Source: Pseudobacteroides cellulosolvens ATCC 35603 = DSM 2933
GTDB lineage: Bacteria; Bacillota; Clostridia; Acetivibrionales; DSM-2933
Length of the DNA: 64,000 nucleotides
Assembly: GCF_001262605.1 (NCBI RefSeq)
Contig: NZ_LGTC01000001.1
Span: forward strand, 6,212,001-6,276,000
Direction of reading: 5' to 3'
How positions within the stretch are numbered: the stretch's first letter is position 1; each line of letters begins with the position of its first letter. The notes under the pieces are model-generated. The model searched no databases, was not told the DNA's origin, and was given only the letters and a program-made list of their open reading frames with translations. Made by a program: the position numbers and the translations under genes. Of this stretch, positions 8,909 through 16,187 are shown piece by piece.

Positions 8909-10312
8909 ATGAGAAGCATAAGAACCAGATTGGCAGCAAATTTCATGTTTGTAATTATTATAACAGTCCTTATTTTGGAGATACTTCTCATAAATGTAAT
9001 AAAGCAAAACTATTATATCAGCAGGGAAGGCTTTTTAGTCAGCCAAATTAAGGTGTGTTCTGATATATATCTTAGGTATTACTCCGATACGTCAATTTAT
9101 GAAAATGTTTTAAATGATGTTGATACATTTTGGAAAACTACCACTGCACAAGTTCAGATAGTTGATCTTAAAGGTGTTGTAACAATGGATTCAATCCCTA
9201 ATGAGCATAAAGATGTATCTGGTATGAAGGACGTTCAACAAGCTTTAGGCGGAAGAATAGGTACATGGGTAGGGAATGTTGATTACACTGATGAGGAGGT
9301 TATGGCAGTCTCATGCCCTTTAAAGTCGAAGTCGGAAAATAAAACTGTTGCTGTTCTGAGGTTTATAGCATCTTTGGAGGATATAAACAGAGAAGTAGGG
9401 AGAATTACTAAAATTTTTATTTTTATAGGGATTGCTGTAATTTTGATTTGTGGTCTTTTAAGTGTATTGCTTGCCAATTCAATTGTTGAGCCTCTTAAGG
9501 AGATTAAAGGTGTTGCAGAAAGAATGTCATTAGGGGATTACAAGATAAAGAGTATTAAAAAGAATGATGATGAGATCGGAAGGCTTTCCGATACATTGAA
9601 TCATATGGCTGAGGAAATACTAAAGAAGGAGCAGCTTAAGAATGATTTTATATCATCGGTGTCCCATGAGCTGAGAACTCCACTTACATCAATAAAAGGC
9701 TGGGCAGTTACCTTAAAAGTTGGAAACCCTGAGGACAGGGAGCTTATCATGGATGGTCTTGAGATAATTGAGAAGGAGAGTGACAGGCTTACTTCCATGG
9801 TTGAGGAGCTATTGGATTTCTCTAAGTACGTATCAGGTAAATTGCAAATAGTAAATAAGGAGGTTAATCTGAATGACCTTCTTCAATACTTGGAAATACA
9901 GCTTGCAGCAAGAGCTGAAAGGGAGAATGTTGAGTTTTCCGTTACACGCAGTGGAGAGCTTCCAAATATATTTTCCGATGAAAACAGGCTAAAACAAGTA
10001 TTTATCAATATAGTTGACAATGCTTTCCGTTTTACTCCTCCAGCCGGTAAGATTAATTTTAATACTCATTGCGAGGATAACAAGGTCATATTTGTTATTA
10101 AGGATTCTGGCTGCGGGATTTCACCGGAAGAACTCCCAAAGGTAAAGGAGAGGTTTTATAAAGGAAAAAACGAGAAATCAAGAAATGGAATAGGTCTTTC
10201 AATTTGTGATGAATTAGTTACTCGAATGGGAGGGTCCTTAAGTATAAAAAGTGAGCTTGGATTAGGTACTGAAGTTACAGTCATAATACCTTTTGATGGA
10301 GGTGGGATTTAA
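8909..10312 (+). CDS. Membrane sensor histidine kinase (HAMP-HisKA-HATPase)
   Basis: A 467-residue sensor kinase. One membrane helix near the N-terminus (NFMFVIIITVLILEILLIN) and a second near residues 165-185 bracket an extracellular sensor of about 130 residues. A HAMP linker follows (VEPLKEIKGVAERM). The phospho-accepting His is in SSVSHELRTPLTSIKG, the N box in QVFINIVDNAFRF, and the G boxes in DSGCGIS and NGIGLSI. ATG 8909 follows GGCGGAAGGCGG inside the end of the regulator gene and is preferred over the upstream in-frame start at 8879. It is the partner of the OmpR-type regulator, two bases upstream. Confidence 0.92.
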   Translation: MRSIRTRLAANFMFVIIITVLILEILLINVIKQNYYISREGFLVSQIKVCSDIYLRYYSDTSIYENVLNDVDTFWKTTTAQVQIVDLKGVVTMDSIPNEHKDVSGMKDVQQALGGRIGTWVGNVDYTDEEVMAVSCPLKSKSENKTVAVLRFIASLEDINREVGRITKIFIFIGIAVILICGLLSVLLANSIVEPLKEIKGVAERMSLGDYKIKSIKKNDDEIGRLSDTLNHMAEEILKKEQLKNDFISSVSHELRTPLTSIKGWAVTLKVGNPEDRELIMDGLEIIEKESDRLTSMVEELLDFSKYVSGKLQIVNKEVNLNDLLQYLEIQLAARAERENVEFSVTRSGELPNIFSDENRLKQVFINIVDNAFRFTPPAGKINFNTHCEDNKVIFVIKDSGCGISPEELPKVKERFYKGKNEKSRNGIGLSICDELVTRMGGSLSIKSELGLGTEVTVIIPFDGGGI

Positions 10313-10313
10313 T

Positions 10314-11990
10314 TTGATTAAAGCATTAAAGCTTAGTGCATTGATGTTAATATTTGTTCTTCTTCCAGGATGTTTTACTATGGGCAAATCGCCGGGTATT
10401 GAGATAGCTCCTCCCAAAAACAATATTTTACCCTTTGAGGGTGTTTGGGAGGTTGTAAATTATATAAATGGAGGATTTCCATCATCAAAGAAAAAGGATG
10501 TTGAGAGTTGGATTGGTAAAAAGGCTGTTTTTTCAACTTATGGAATAAAAGTTGGGGATAATATATGGGCTAAAACCGGGTATAAGGTCAAGCGAGTAGT
10601 TGCTGAAGATTACTTTCTATTCAGGTACGGTATATCTTCCATTGATTTTACTGCCAGCGAAAAAGAGGTATCTGTTACAACCATTACATCGGGAGACAAG
10701 TTTCTATATGATTTTATCAGGATAAGTAACGATGAAGCATTGCTTTCAATTCAAGGCAGTATATATATGATAAAAAGGCTTGATAAAAATATAGATCAAA
10801 TGCTTGTTAGGGAATTGGCCAATATGAAAGATCAGGAGAACGAGACCCAGCTGCAGACTGAGTCTGAGAGTATGAGCTCGGGCTTGCTATTGGGAATCAG
10901 ATTTATAAAGAATAACGGCTCTATTACAGAGTATGGCTATAAAACATTATGGATAGCATGTAAGGATTCTGTTTTTCATCCTGTCTTGGAAACGGATAAC
11001 ATATTTCTTCCAAGAAAGAATGGTTTTTGGAAGGTTGAAAGTGACAGAGTGAAGGTAAGTTCTTCAGAAGTGGTTGGAAAAGAAGGTACACATGAAAGCA
11101 CTATAGGAGGAGTCTTTAAGGATACAGCAACTAAGAATGCAGAATTAAGGGAAGAAGACAAACTAATGGTTTATAATCCATACCAATTGAATAATAAAAG
11201 TGTGGATTCAGGAACATCAAACCTTTCTGATAAAAGCAAGTCATTAAACTCTTCCATAATACAGCCTCCAAACAATAAGGAGCAAAATGGATTATTCAGT
11301 AACTGGAAAAACGTATATAGAAAAATCCTTTTTATTGGTAATGATTATGCATCCATGGAAGTTACTTATAGAGATAAACTGTCTAATGAAAAGGAAGGTA
11401 AAGAAATTAACATCATGAAGGTACAGCCTGTTGATAATATTACAGGTGAACATGGCCTGAAGATATCTCATATAGCAGGAGATAAAGGTCTTAAGATGCT
11501 ACGGGACTCAAGAAACAGTTTGATCTCAGGCCTTAGATCATCAGGAGGCAGCATGATGGATGAAAGCATTGAAGAAGAGAATTTCTATATGCAAAGAAAA
11601 AATGGACATTGGTTTTTAAAAGGAAGGCTCAATTACAATAATAATGGTGTATTTGGATACCATGATTTTAATATCAATCTTATTATACCTTATACATTGG
11701 TGAGGTATGATGTTCTTGCATTGCCATGGACAGATATTAAGGATCGTGTCCCGGATGCAGTTGATGCATTTACTTCTCCGAATGAAGATTTGGCAGTTAT
11801 TGTATCCGAATCCAAGCTTTATGTCTATCAGATTAACGAAGGAAGACTTAAATATGAGCCTTATGCAAAGATTAAGCTTAATAAGGGCGAATCCGTTATT
11901 ATGGCTGAATGGGCTACAGGAAATTATGTTGATAACTGGGAGGACACATTTATGAAAAACGACTACAAACGGGTAGCTGGTGAAGAATAG
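10314..11990 (+). CDS. Large lipoprotein coupled to the two-component system, function unknown
   Basis: A 558-residue predicted lipoprotein. The start is a TTG at 10314, one base after the kinase stop, with GGAGGTGG at 10298-10305. The signal peptide ends in the lipobox LLPGC. No enzymatic motif is recognised. The middle (about residues 270-340) is Ser/Asn-rich and looks like a flexible linker between two parts. Since it is translationally coupled to the kinase, it is likely a surface sensor accessory or the output of the same signalling unit. No strong terminator is visible after it. Confidence 0.7.
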   Translation: MIKALKLSALMLIFVLLPGCFTMGKSPGIEIAPPKNNILPFEGVWEVVNYINGGFPSSKKKDVESWIGKKAVFSTYGIKVGDNIWAKTGYKVKRVVAEDYFLFRYGISSIDFTASEKEVSVTTITSGDKFLYDFIRISNDEALLSIQGSIYMIKRLDKNIDQMLVRELANMKDQENETQLQTESESMSSGLLLGIRFIKNNGSITEYGYKTLWIACKDSVFHPVLETDNIFLPRKNGFWKVESDRVKVSSSEVVGKEGTHESTIGGVFKDTATKNAELREEDKLMVYNPYQLNNKSVDSGTSNLSDKSKSLNSSIIQPPNNKEQNGLFSNWKNVYRKILFIGNDYASMEVTYRDKLSNEKEGKEINIMKVQPVDNITGEHGLKISHIAGDKGLKMLRDSRNSLISGLRSSGGSMMDESIEEENFYMQRKNGHWFLKGRLNYNNNGVFGYHDFNINLIIPYTLVRYDVLALPWTDIKDRVPDAVDAFTSPNEDLAVIVSESKLYVYQINEGRLKYEPYAKIKLNKGESVIMAEWATGNYVDNWEDTFMKNDYKRVAGEE

Positions 11991-12218
11991 CTAAACATGA
12001 ACGGGATTTGCAACAGAAGTTACGTTTAGGCATTAACAAATAATCGACTAGTCAATGAGGCATTTCAGAAAGCTGAATTAATGATATTATACAAAAAAGA
12101 CTTGAATAATATATTTTTTAAAATGGCCTTAGTCATTACTAAATAGGGCCTATGATGCCTGGAAGTAATATGGTATACTGGATAAAATGCATTAAAATTA
12201 GTTATCAGGAGGATGGAT

Positions 12219-13388
12219 ATGGAGAATTTTGAATTTTACAGCCCTACCAGGATAGTGTTTGGGAAGGATACGGAAAATCAGGTAGGATTACTCACCAAAA
12301 GCTATAGTAAAAAGGTATTGCTGCACTATGGCGGAAGCAGTATTAAAAAATCCGGCCTTTATGATAGAGTGGTTAAGTCATTGAGGGATGAAGGTATAGA
12401 GTTTGTTGAGCTTGGAGGAGTTGTTCCAAACCCAAGGCTAAGTCTGGTAAAAGAAGGTATTAAGCTTTGCCGTGATAATGGCTTAAACTTTGTGTTGGCT
12501 GTTGGAGGGGGAAGTGTTATTGATTCTGCTAAGGCTATTGCAATAGGTGTTCCTTATGAAGGAGATGTTTGGGACTTTTTCAACGGTAGGCAAGTAGAAA
12601 AAGCACTTCCTGTAGGTGTAGTTCTTACAATACCAGCAGCGGGCAGTGAAGCTAGTCCTAATTCAGTTATAACAAATGAAGACGGATGGTATAAAAGAGG
12701 TATGGGATCAGATTTGGTACGTCCGGTATATTCTATCTTGAATCCGGTTCTTACTTATACGTTGCCTGATTACCAGACAGCATGCGGGGCTGCTGACATT
12801 ATGGCACACATTATGGAAAGGTATTTTACCAATACAAAAAATGTTGATTTGACTGACAGGCTTTGTGAAGCTACATTAAAGACCATGATTAGAAATGTTC
12901 CCCTGGCATTGGAAAACCCCAATGACTATAATGCAAGAGCAGAGATCATGTGGGCAGGAAAAGTTGCACACTTTGGTTTGCTGGGTACTGGAAGGGTTCA
13001 GGATTGGGCTTCTCATGATATTGAACATGAGATCAGCGGTATATATGATGTAGCTCACGGTGCAGGGTTGGCAGTAGTTTTTCCGGCGTGGATGAAATAT
13101 GTTTACAAAGAAAATGTTGAAAGGTTTGTTCAGTTTGCATCCAGGGTTTGGAATGTGGATGTTTGCTTTGAAGATCAGGAAAAAACTGCTTTGGAAGGTA
13201 TTAAAAAGCTGGAGGACTTTTTCAGACGGATTGGGCTTCCAGTGACTATGAAAGAGCTTGGAATTACAGACGACAGGATGGAAGAGATGGCTTCCAAATG
13301 TACTAGGGGAGGAACTTCTACAGTAGGTAATTTCAAAAAGCTTGCCAAGAATGATGTATATAATATATTGAGGATTGCCAATACGTAA
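12219..13388 (+). CDS. Iron-containing alcohol dehydrogenase (butanol dehydrogenase type)
   Basis: A 389-residue group III alcohol dehydrogenase, expected to reduce aldehydes with NAD(P)H in fermentation. Landmarks are the N-terminal FYSPTRIVFGKD, the cofactor site GGGSVIDSAKAIA, TIPAAGSEAS, and metal-binding residues in DIMAHIMERYF and ISGIYDVAHGAGLAV. ATG 12219 is six bases from AGGAGG (12207-12212); ATG 12213 is too close to that site. The 228-base spacer upstream has a TATACT at 12174-12179 that may be a -10 box, without a good -35. The gene is followed by the promoter of the ANTAR regulator and is probably its own unit. Confidence 0.9.
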   Translation: MENFEFYSPTRIVFGKDTENQVGLLTKSYSKKVLLHYGGSSIKKSGLYDRVVKSLRDEGIEFVELGGVVPNPRLSLVKEGIKLCRDNGLNFVLAVGGGSVIDSAKAIAIGVPYEGDVWDFFNGRQVEKALPVGVVLTIPAAGSEASPNSVITNEDGWYKRGMGSDLVRPVYSILNPVLTYTLPDYQTACGAADIMAHIMERYFTNTKNVDLTDRLCEATLKTMIRNVPLALENPNDYNARAEIMWAGKVAHFGLLGTGRVQDWASHDIEHEISGIYDVAHGAGLAVVFPAWMKYVYKENVERFVQFASRVWNVDVCFEDQEKTALEGIKKLEDFFRRIGLPVTMKELGITDDRMEEMASKCTRGGTSTVGNFKKLAKNDVYNILRIANT

Positions 13389-13402
13389 AGCAACGGGATG
13401 GA

Positions 13403-13456
13403 AAAATGCAATTTTATAAATCTACACTTGCAAAAAAGTCTAATTCATGTTAATAT
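13403..13456 (+). promoter_or_regulatory. Promoter of the ANTAR gene with a TGCAA-N16-TTGCA palindrome
   Basis: TGCAA (13407-13411) and TTGCA (13428-13432) form an inverted pair with 16 bases between. The second half overlaps the -35 box TTGCAA (13428-13433), which is followed after 17 bases by TAATAT (13451-13456). The same palindrome with the same spacing and similar flanks occurs before nifH at 14299-14324. It is a candidate operator for a shared repressor or activator; the protein is not identifiable here. Confidence 0.6.
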
Positions 13457-13481
13457 TTATTTATCCTTAAAAATTGTTTTC

Positions 13482-13555
13482 ACTACTATGGTGTAGTTGA
13501 TGAAAGGCATAGAGGCTTTCTTGTTACATGGAATATGTAACGGAAAGCCTTTTTT
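13482..13555 (+). ncRNA. ANTAR-type antiterminator and terminator in the regulator's own leader
   Basis: Two small hairpins precede a terminator. P1 is ACTAC-TATGGT-GTAGT (13482-13497). P2 is AAGGC-ATAGAG-GCTTT (13504-13519), with a six-base loop having A at position 1 and G at position 4, as known for RNA targets of ANTAR proteins such as EutV. The 3' strand of P2 is also the 5' strand of a long terminator stem (AGGCTTTC 13513-13520 with GAAAGCCT 13543-13550, and GTTACAT/ATGTAAC inside), followed by five T. P2 and the terminator cannot form together. The P1 loop has G at position 4 but T at position 1. The design predicts autoregulation by antitermination. Confidence 0.65.
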
Positions 13556-13604
13556 AGTGCAAAAAAAGTGTTAGAGCAATTATCTTTAGAGGAGGGGGAA
13601 GCAT

Positions 13605-14177
13605 ATGGATTGCAGTAAGTTCATCATATCAGGCGAAGATAAACGGACATTAACTTTATTTAAAAATATATTGGTAAGCAGCGGCCATGTTTTTATAGGT
13701 TACTTAAAAGAGCCTACCAACCTTCTAAGATGCATAAGAACCAACGTTCCAGACTTCATTATTGTCGAAGCCACAAATGATTTTTCTGAACTTAAAAGAG
13801 TACTTGAAATAATTGATGATGAGATTCTTGCAGCATGTGTCGTGGTGATGAATACTAAAAATGATAAAATTATTGAATTTATAAAGGGAAAAAGGGTATT
13901 GTCATATATTACAAAGCCTGTATACGAAGAACCTGCACTTCAGGTAATAGACATGTCTTTATTGAATTACAGCAGAATTATTGAATATGAAAGAAAAGTA
14001 AAAAAGCTGAACGAAACTTTGGAAAGCAGAAAAATAGTAGAAAAGGCAAAGTGGATTTTGGTTCAGAAGGATGGATACACTGAAGAGGCGGCTTATGAAG
14101 TGATAAGAAGAAAGAGCAGGGATAACCGCATTCCCATGAAGGAAATAGCGGAAGCCCTGATATTAACTAAGGGATGA
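13605..14177 (+). CDS. ANTAR-domain transcription antiterminator with pseudo-receiver, next to nif
   Basis: A 190-residue protein. Residues 1-120 have the layout of a receiver domain, but the phospho-acceptor Asp is replaced by Glu (PDFIIVEA, Glu 55) and the N-terminal acidic pair is weak (ISGED); the Lys-Pro of ITKPV is kept. A coiled-coil helix leads into an ANTAR RNA-binding domain from about residue 132 (ESRKIVEKAKWILVQKDG ... EEAAYEVIRR ... MKEIAEALI). ANTAR proteins bind paired hexaloop hairpins and prevent transcription termination. Such hairpins lie in this gene's own leader and, less clearly, in the nifH leader 300 bases downstream. The likely role is nitrogen- or signal-dependent antitermination of the nif operon. 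With Glu in place of Asp, control by a partner or ligand rather than by phosphorylation is probable. AGGAGGGGG before ATG 13605 makes the start secure. Confidence 0.8.
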   Translation: MDCSKFIISGEDKRTLTLFKNILVSSGHVFIGYLKEPTNLLRCIRTNVPDFIIVEATNDFSELKRVLEIIDDEILAACVVVMNTKNDKIIEFIKGKRVLSYITKPVYEEPALQVIDMSLLNYSRIIEYERKVKKLNETLESRKIVEKAKWILVQKDGYTEEAAYEVIRRKSRDNRIPMKEIAEALILTKG

Positions 14178-14288
14178 TTAAAATATTACTTCCGCTTTTG
14201 AGCGGGTGTTGACGAGTTAAGTCAACACATGAGCGAAATTGATAGCGGAAGTTATATTTGAAGCATCACTAAGGGATGATTAAAATAT
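14166..14288 (+). repeat. REP-like palindrome copy 1 with 21-bp flanking direct repeats
   Basis: Core palindrome 14183-14257: outer arms ATATTACTTCCGCT and AGCGGAAGTTATAT, and a perfect inner stem GTGTTGAC/GTCAACAC (14206-14213 and 14221-14228). A perfect 21-bp direct repeat lies at 14166-14186 and 14268-14288; the left copy contains the stop codon of the ANTAR gene. Related copies occur at 41683-41757 and, as a half, at 42490-42520. This is either a small mobile palindrome or a folded spacer copied together with its flank. Confidence 0.65.
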
Positions 14289-14294
14289 AACTTT

Positions 14295-14361
14295 AAAATG
14301 CAATTTATAAAAATAAAACTTGCAAAAATATATTGACAATTAATAATAATGGTGCTATAGT
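14295..14361 (+). promoter_or_regulatory. nif operon promoter with the shared palindrome
   Basis: The palindrome TGCAA (14299-14303) N16 TTGCA (14320-14324) is followed by a near-ideal sigma-A promoter: TTGACA (14333-14338), 17 bases, TATAGT (14356-14361). Transcription should start near 14368, about 160 bases before nifH. There is no -24/-12 (sigma-54) box, so control is expected at the palindrome and in the leader. Confidence 0.7.
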
Positions 14362-14383
14362 AAGTAGTAACAGAAAAGTTAAT

Positions 14384-14470
14384 ATCTGATGTAAGATCCT
14401 TGAATGATTTTTATATCGGGAAAGAGCCAGGGTGCTAAAATCGAAAACTATGATTTTAGTGCCCTTTTTT
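14384..14470 (+). ncRNA. nifH leader with hexaloop hairpins and intrinsic terminator
   Basis: The leader ends in a strong terminator before nifH: GGGTGCTAAAATC (14430-14442) pairs with GATTTTAGTGCCC (14451-14463), followed by TTTTTT. Without antitermination most transcripts should stop here. Upstream is a small hairpin ATCT-GATGTA-AGAT (14384-14397) and a second element, GGG-AAAGAG-CC (14418-14428), whose hexaloop has the A1 and G4 of ANTAR targets and which abuts the terminator stem. The second stem is short and has a mismatch, so the ANTAR reading is weaker here than at 13482-13555. The adjacent ANTAR gene is the natural ligand. Confidence 0.6.
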
Positions 14471-14527
14471 GTTAAATGTCTAGCTTAAAAGTAATCATCA
14501 ATCAAAAAATGAATGGAGGTCGTTATT

Positions 14528-15349
14528 ATGAGACAGGTAGCTATTTATGGTAAAGGTGGAATAGGAAAATCAACTACAACACAGAACTTGACAGCCGGAT
14601 TGGGTGAAATGGGAAAGAAAATAATGATTGTAGGCTGTGACCCGAAAGCAGATTCAACAAGACTTGTACTAGGCGGGTTGGCACAAAAGAGTGTGTTGGA
14701 TACACTTCGTGAAGAGGGTGAAGAAGTTGAACTCGAAAACATCATGAAAAGAGGCGTATTCGATATAAGATGTGTTGAGTCAGGAGGTCCTGAGCCTGGT
14801 GTGGGATGTGCAGGAAGAGGTATTATAACCTCCATCAACATGCTTGAACAGTTGGGAGCTTATACGGATGATCTTGATTATGTGTTCTATGATGTATTGG
14901 GTGACGTTGTTTGCGGAGGGTTTGCAATGCCCATAAGAGAAGGAAAAGCACAGGAAATTTATATTGTTGCTAGTGGTGAAATGATGGCTCTGTACGCTGC
15001 CAATAACATATGCAAGGGTGTTCAGAAATATGCTTCAACCGGAGGAACTCGTCTTGGAGGTATTATATGCAACAGCAGAAAAGTTGATGGTGAAAAAGAA
15101 CTTCTTGAAGCCTTTGCAAAAGAACTGGGAAGCCAGCTTATATACTTTGTCCCAAGAGACAATCAGGTTCAAAGGGCGGAGATAAATAAGAAAACTGTTA
15201 TTGATTTCTCTCCTGAACATGAACAGGCTGAAGCATATCGTGGTCTTGCAAAAGCTGTTGATGAAAATGACATGTTCGTTGTACCAAAACCGATGGTACA
15301 GGACAGACTTGAGTCAATCCTTATGGAACATGGTATTTTGGATATTTAA
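14528..15349 (+). CDS. nifH: Nitrogenase iron protein (dinitrogenase reductase)
   Basis: A 273-residue homodimeric ATPase that passes electrons to the MoFe protein. The P-loop is GKGGIGKSTT. The two Cys ligands of the bridging [4Fe-4S] cluster are Cys 94 (VGCAGRG, with Arg 97, the usual ADP-ribosylation site) and Cys 129 (DVVCGGF). The switch segment is CDPKADSTR. GGAGGT at 14515-14520 sets ATG 14528. The gene follows the promoter and attenuator described above and leads an operon with two PII-like genes between nifH and nifD, an arrangement known from methanogens and anaerobic bacteria with post-translational nitrogenase control. It resembles the clostridial/archaeal NifH groups rather than proteobacterial ones. 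Confidence 0.97.
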   Translation: MRQVAIYGKGGIGKSTTTQNLTAGLGEMGKKIMIVGCDPKADSTRLVLGGLAQKSVLDTLREEGEEVELENIMKRGVFDIRCVESGGPEPGVGCAGRGIITSINMLEQLGAYTDDLDYVFYDVLGDVVCGGFAMPIREGKAQEIYIVASGEMMALYAANNICKGVQKYASTGGTRLGGIICNSRKVDGEKELLEAFAKELGSQLIYFVPRDNQVQRAEINKKTVIDFSPEHEQAEAYRGLAKAVDENDMFVVPKPMVQDRLESILMEHGILDI

Positions 15350-15353
15350 CATT

Positions 15354-15384
15354 GGAATTTGAGACAGACAAATGTAAGAGATTA
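15354..15384 (+). repeat. Dispersed CAAATGTAA repeat, copy 2
   Basis: It lies just after the nifH stop codon. It matches 6625-6654 in most positions, including the end CAAATGTAAGAGATT. It has no obvious coding role and could influence mRNA processing between nifH and nifI1. Confidence 0.45.
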
Positions 15385-15448
15385 ATCACTTTAATTTAAA
15401 TGAAAAGCTTATCAAAATATAGATCTTAATAGATTGGAGGAATTAATT

Positions 15449-15775
15449 ATGTTAATGGTAAGAGCTATCATTAGACCTGAGAGAGTTAATACTGTATTGT
15501 CCGAGTTGTGCGATGCAGGTTTTCCGGCGGTAACGAAGATAGATGTAATGGGGAGAGGAAAGCAGAGAGGTGTTAAAGTAGGAGATGTATTCTATGATGA
15601 AATACCAAAGGAAATGCTGATAATGGTTGTAAAAGATGAAGATAAGGATGATGTAGTAAAACTGATAATGAAAAATGCCAAAACCGGACAGAAAGGTGCT
15701 TTTGGTGATGGAAAAATCTTTATCAGTCCTGTTGAAGAGGCCTATACAATAAGCTCAGGATCAAGCGAACTATAG
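15449..15775 (+). CDS. nifI1: PII-like nitrogen regulator NifI1
   Basis: A 108-residue GlnB-family protein. The start MLMVRAIIRPERVNTVLSEL and the middle FPAVTKIDVMGRGKQRGVKVG (T-loop region) are typical of NifI1. In methanogens NifI1 and NifI2 form a complex that binds and switches off the MoFe protein when ammonium is present and is released by 2-oxoglutarate and ATP. The same direct control of nitrogenase is inferred here from the gene position between nifH and nifD. ATG 15449 is preceded by GGAGG (15436-15440). The next gene starts 13 bases after the stop. Confidence 0.92.
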   Translation: MLMVRAIIRPERVNTVLSELCDAGFPAVTKIDVMGRGKQRGVKVGDVFYDEIPKEMLIMVVKDEDKDDVVKLIMKNAKTGQKGAFGDGKIFISPVEEAYTISSGSSEL

Positions 15776-15788
15776 GGGGTAGAAGCTT

Positions 15789-16172
15789 ATGAAGGAGATA
15801 ATGGCAATAATAAGAATGGATATGATCAATAAGACGAAAGATGCTCTTTTAAAGGAAGAGTTCCCATCTTTACACTGTAAAAAGGTAATGGGCCGTGGAA
15901 AGAAAAAGGTTGATTACTCATTGATAGAAGATTTAATTAATGGAAATGAAATGATGTCCCCAATGCTGGCTGAGGTTGTCTCAGAGGGCCACAGGCTTTT
16001 ACCCAAGAGGCTTTTATCTCTCATTGTTGAGGATGATCAGGTTAAAAAAGCAGTTGAAATAATTATTAATACAAACAGCAAAGGTAAGCAGGGGGATGGT
16101 AAGATATTCGTTCTGCCTATTCTGGATACTATAAGAGTAAGGACTGGCGAAACAGGAAATGAAGCCGTTTAG
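15789..16172 (+). CDS. nifI2: PII-like nitrogen regulator NifI2
   Basis: A 127-residue partner of NifI1 with the expected longer T-loop. It starts MKEIMAIIRMDMINKTKDAL; HCKKVMGRGKKK replaces the NifI1 T-loop start, and the C-terminal core has GDGKIFVLPI. NifI2 forms the mixed complex with NifI1 that blocks nitrogenase. An AGGGGGTAG ribosome site and the 13-base spacing from nifI1 indicate joint translation. The stop is 15 bases before nifD. Confidence 0.92.
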   Translation: MKEIMAIIRMDMINKTKDALLKEEFPSLHCKKVMGRGKKKVDYSLIEDLINGNEMMSPMLAEVVSEGHRLLPKRLLSLIVEDDQVKKAVEIIINTNSKGKQGDGKIFVLPILDTIRVRTGETGNEAV

Positions 16173-16187
16173 TGGGAGGTGGCAGTG

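Noticed and set aside
14178..14528. Sigma-54 or GlnR control of nifH
   Set aside because: No GG-N10-GC box and no TGTNA-N7-TNACA site; a good sigma-A promoter is present instead.
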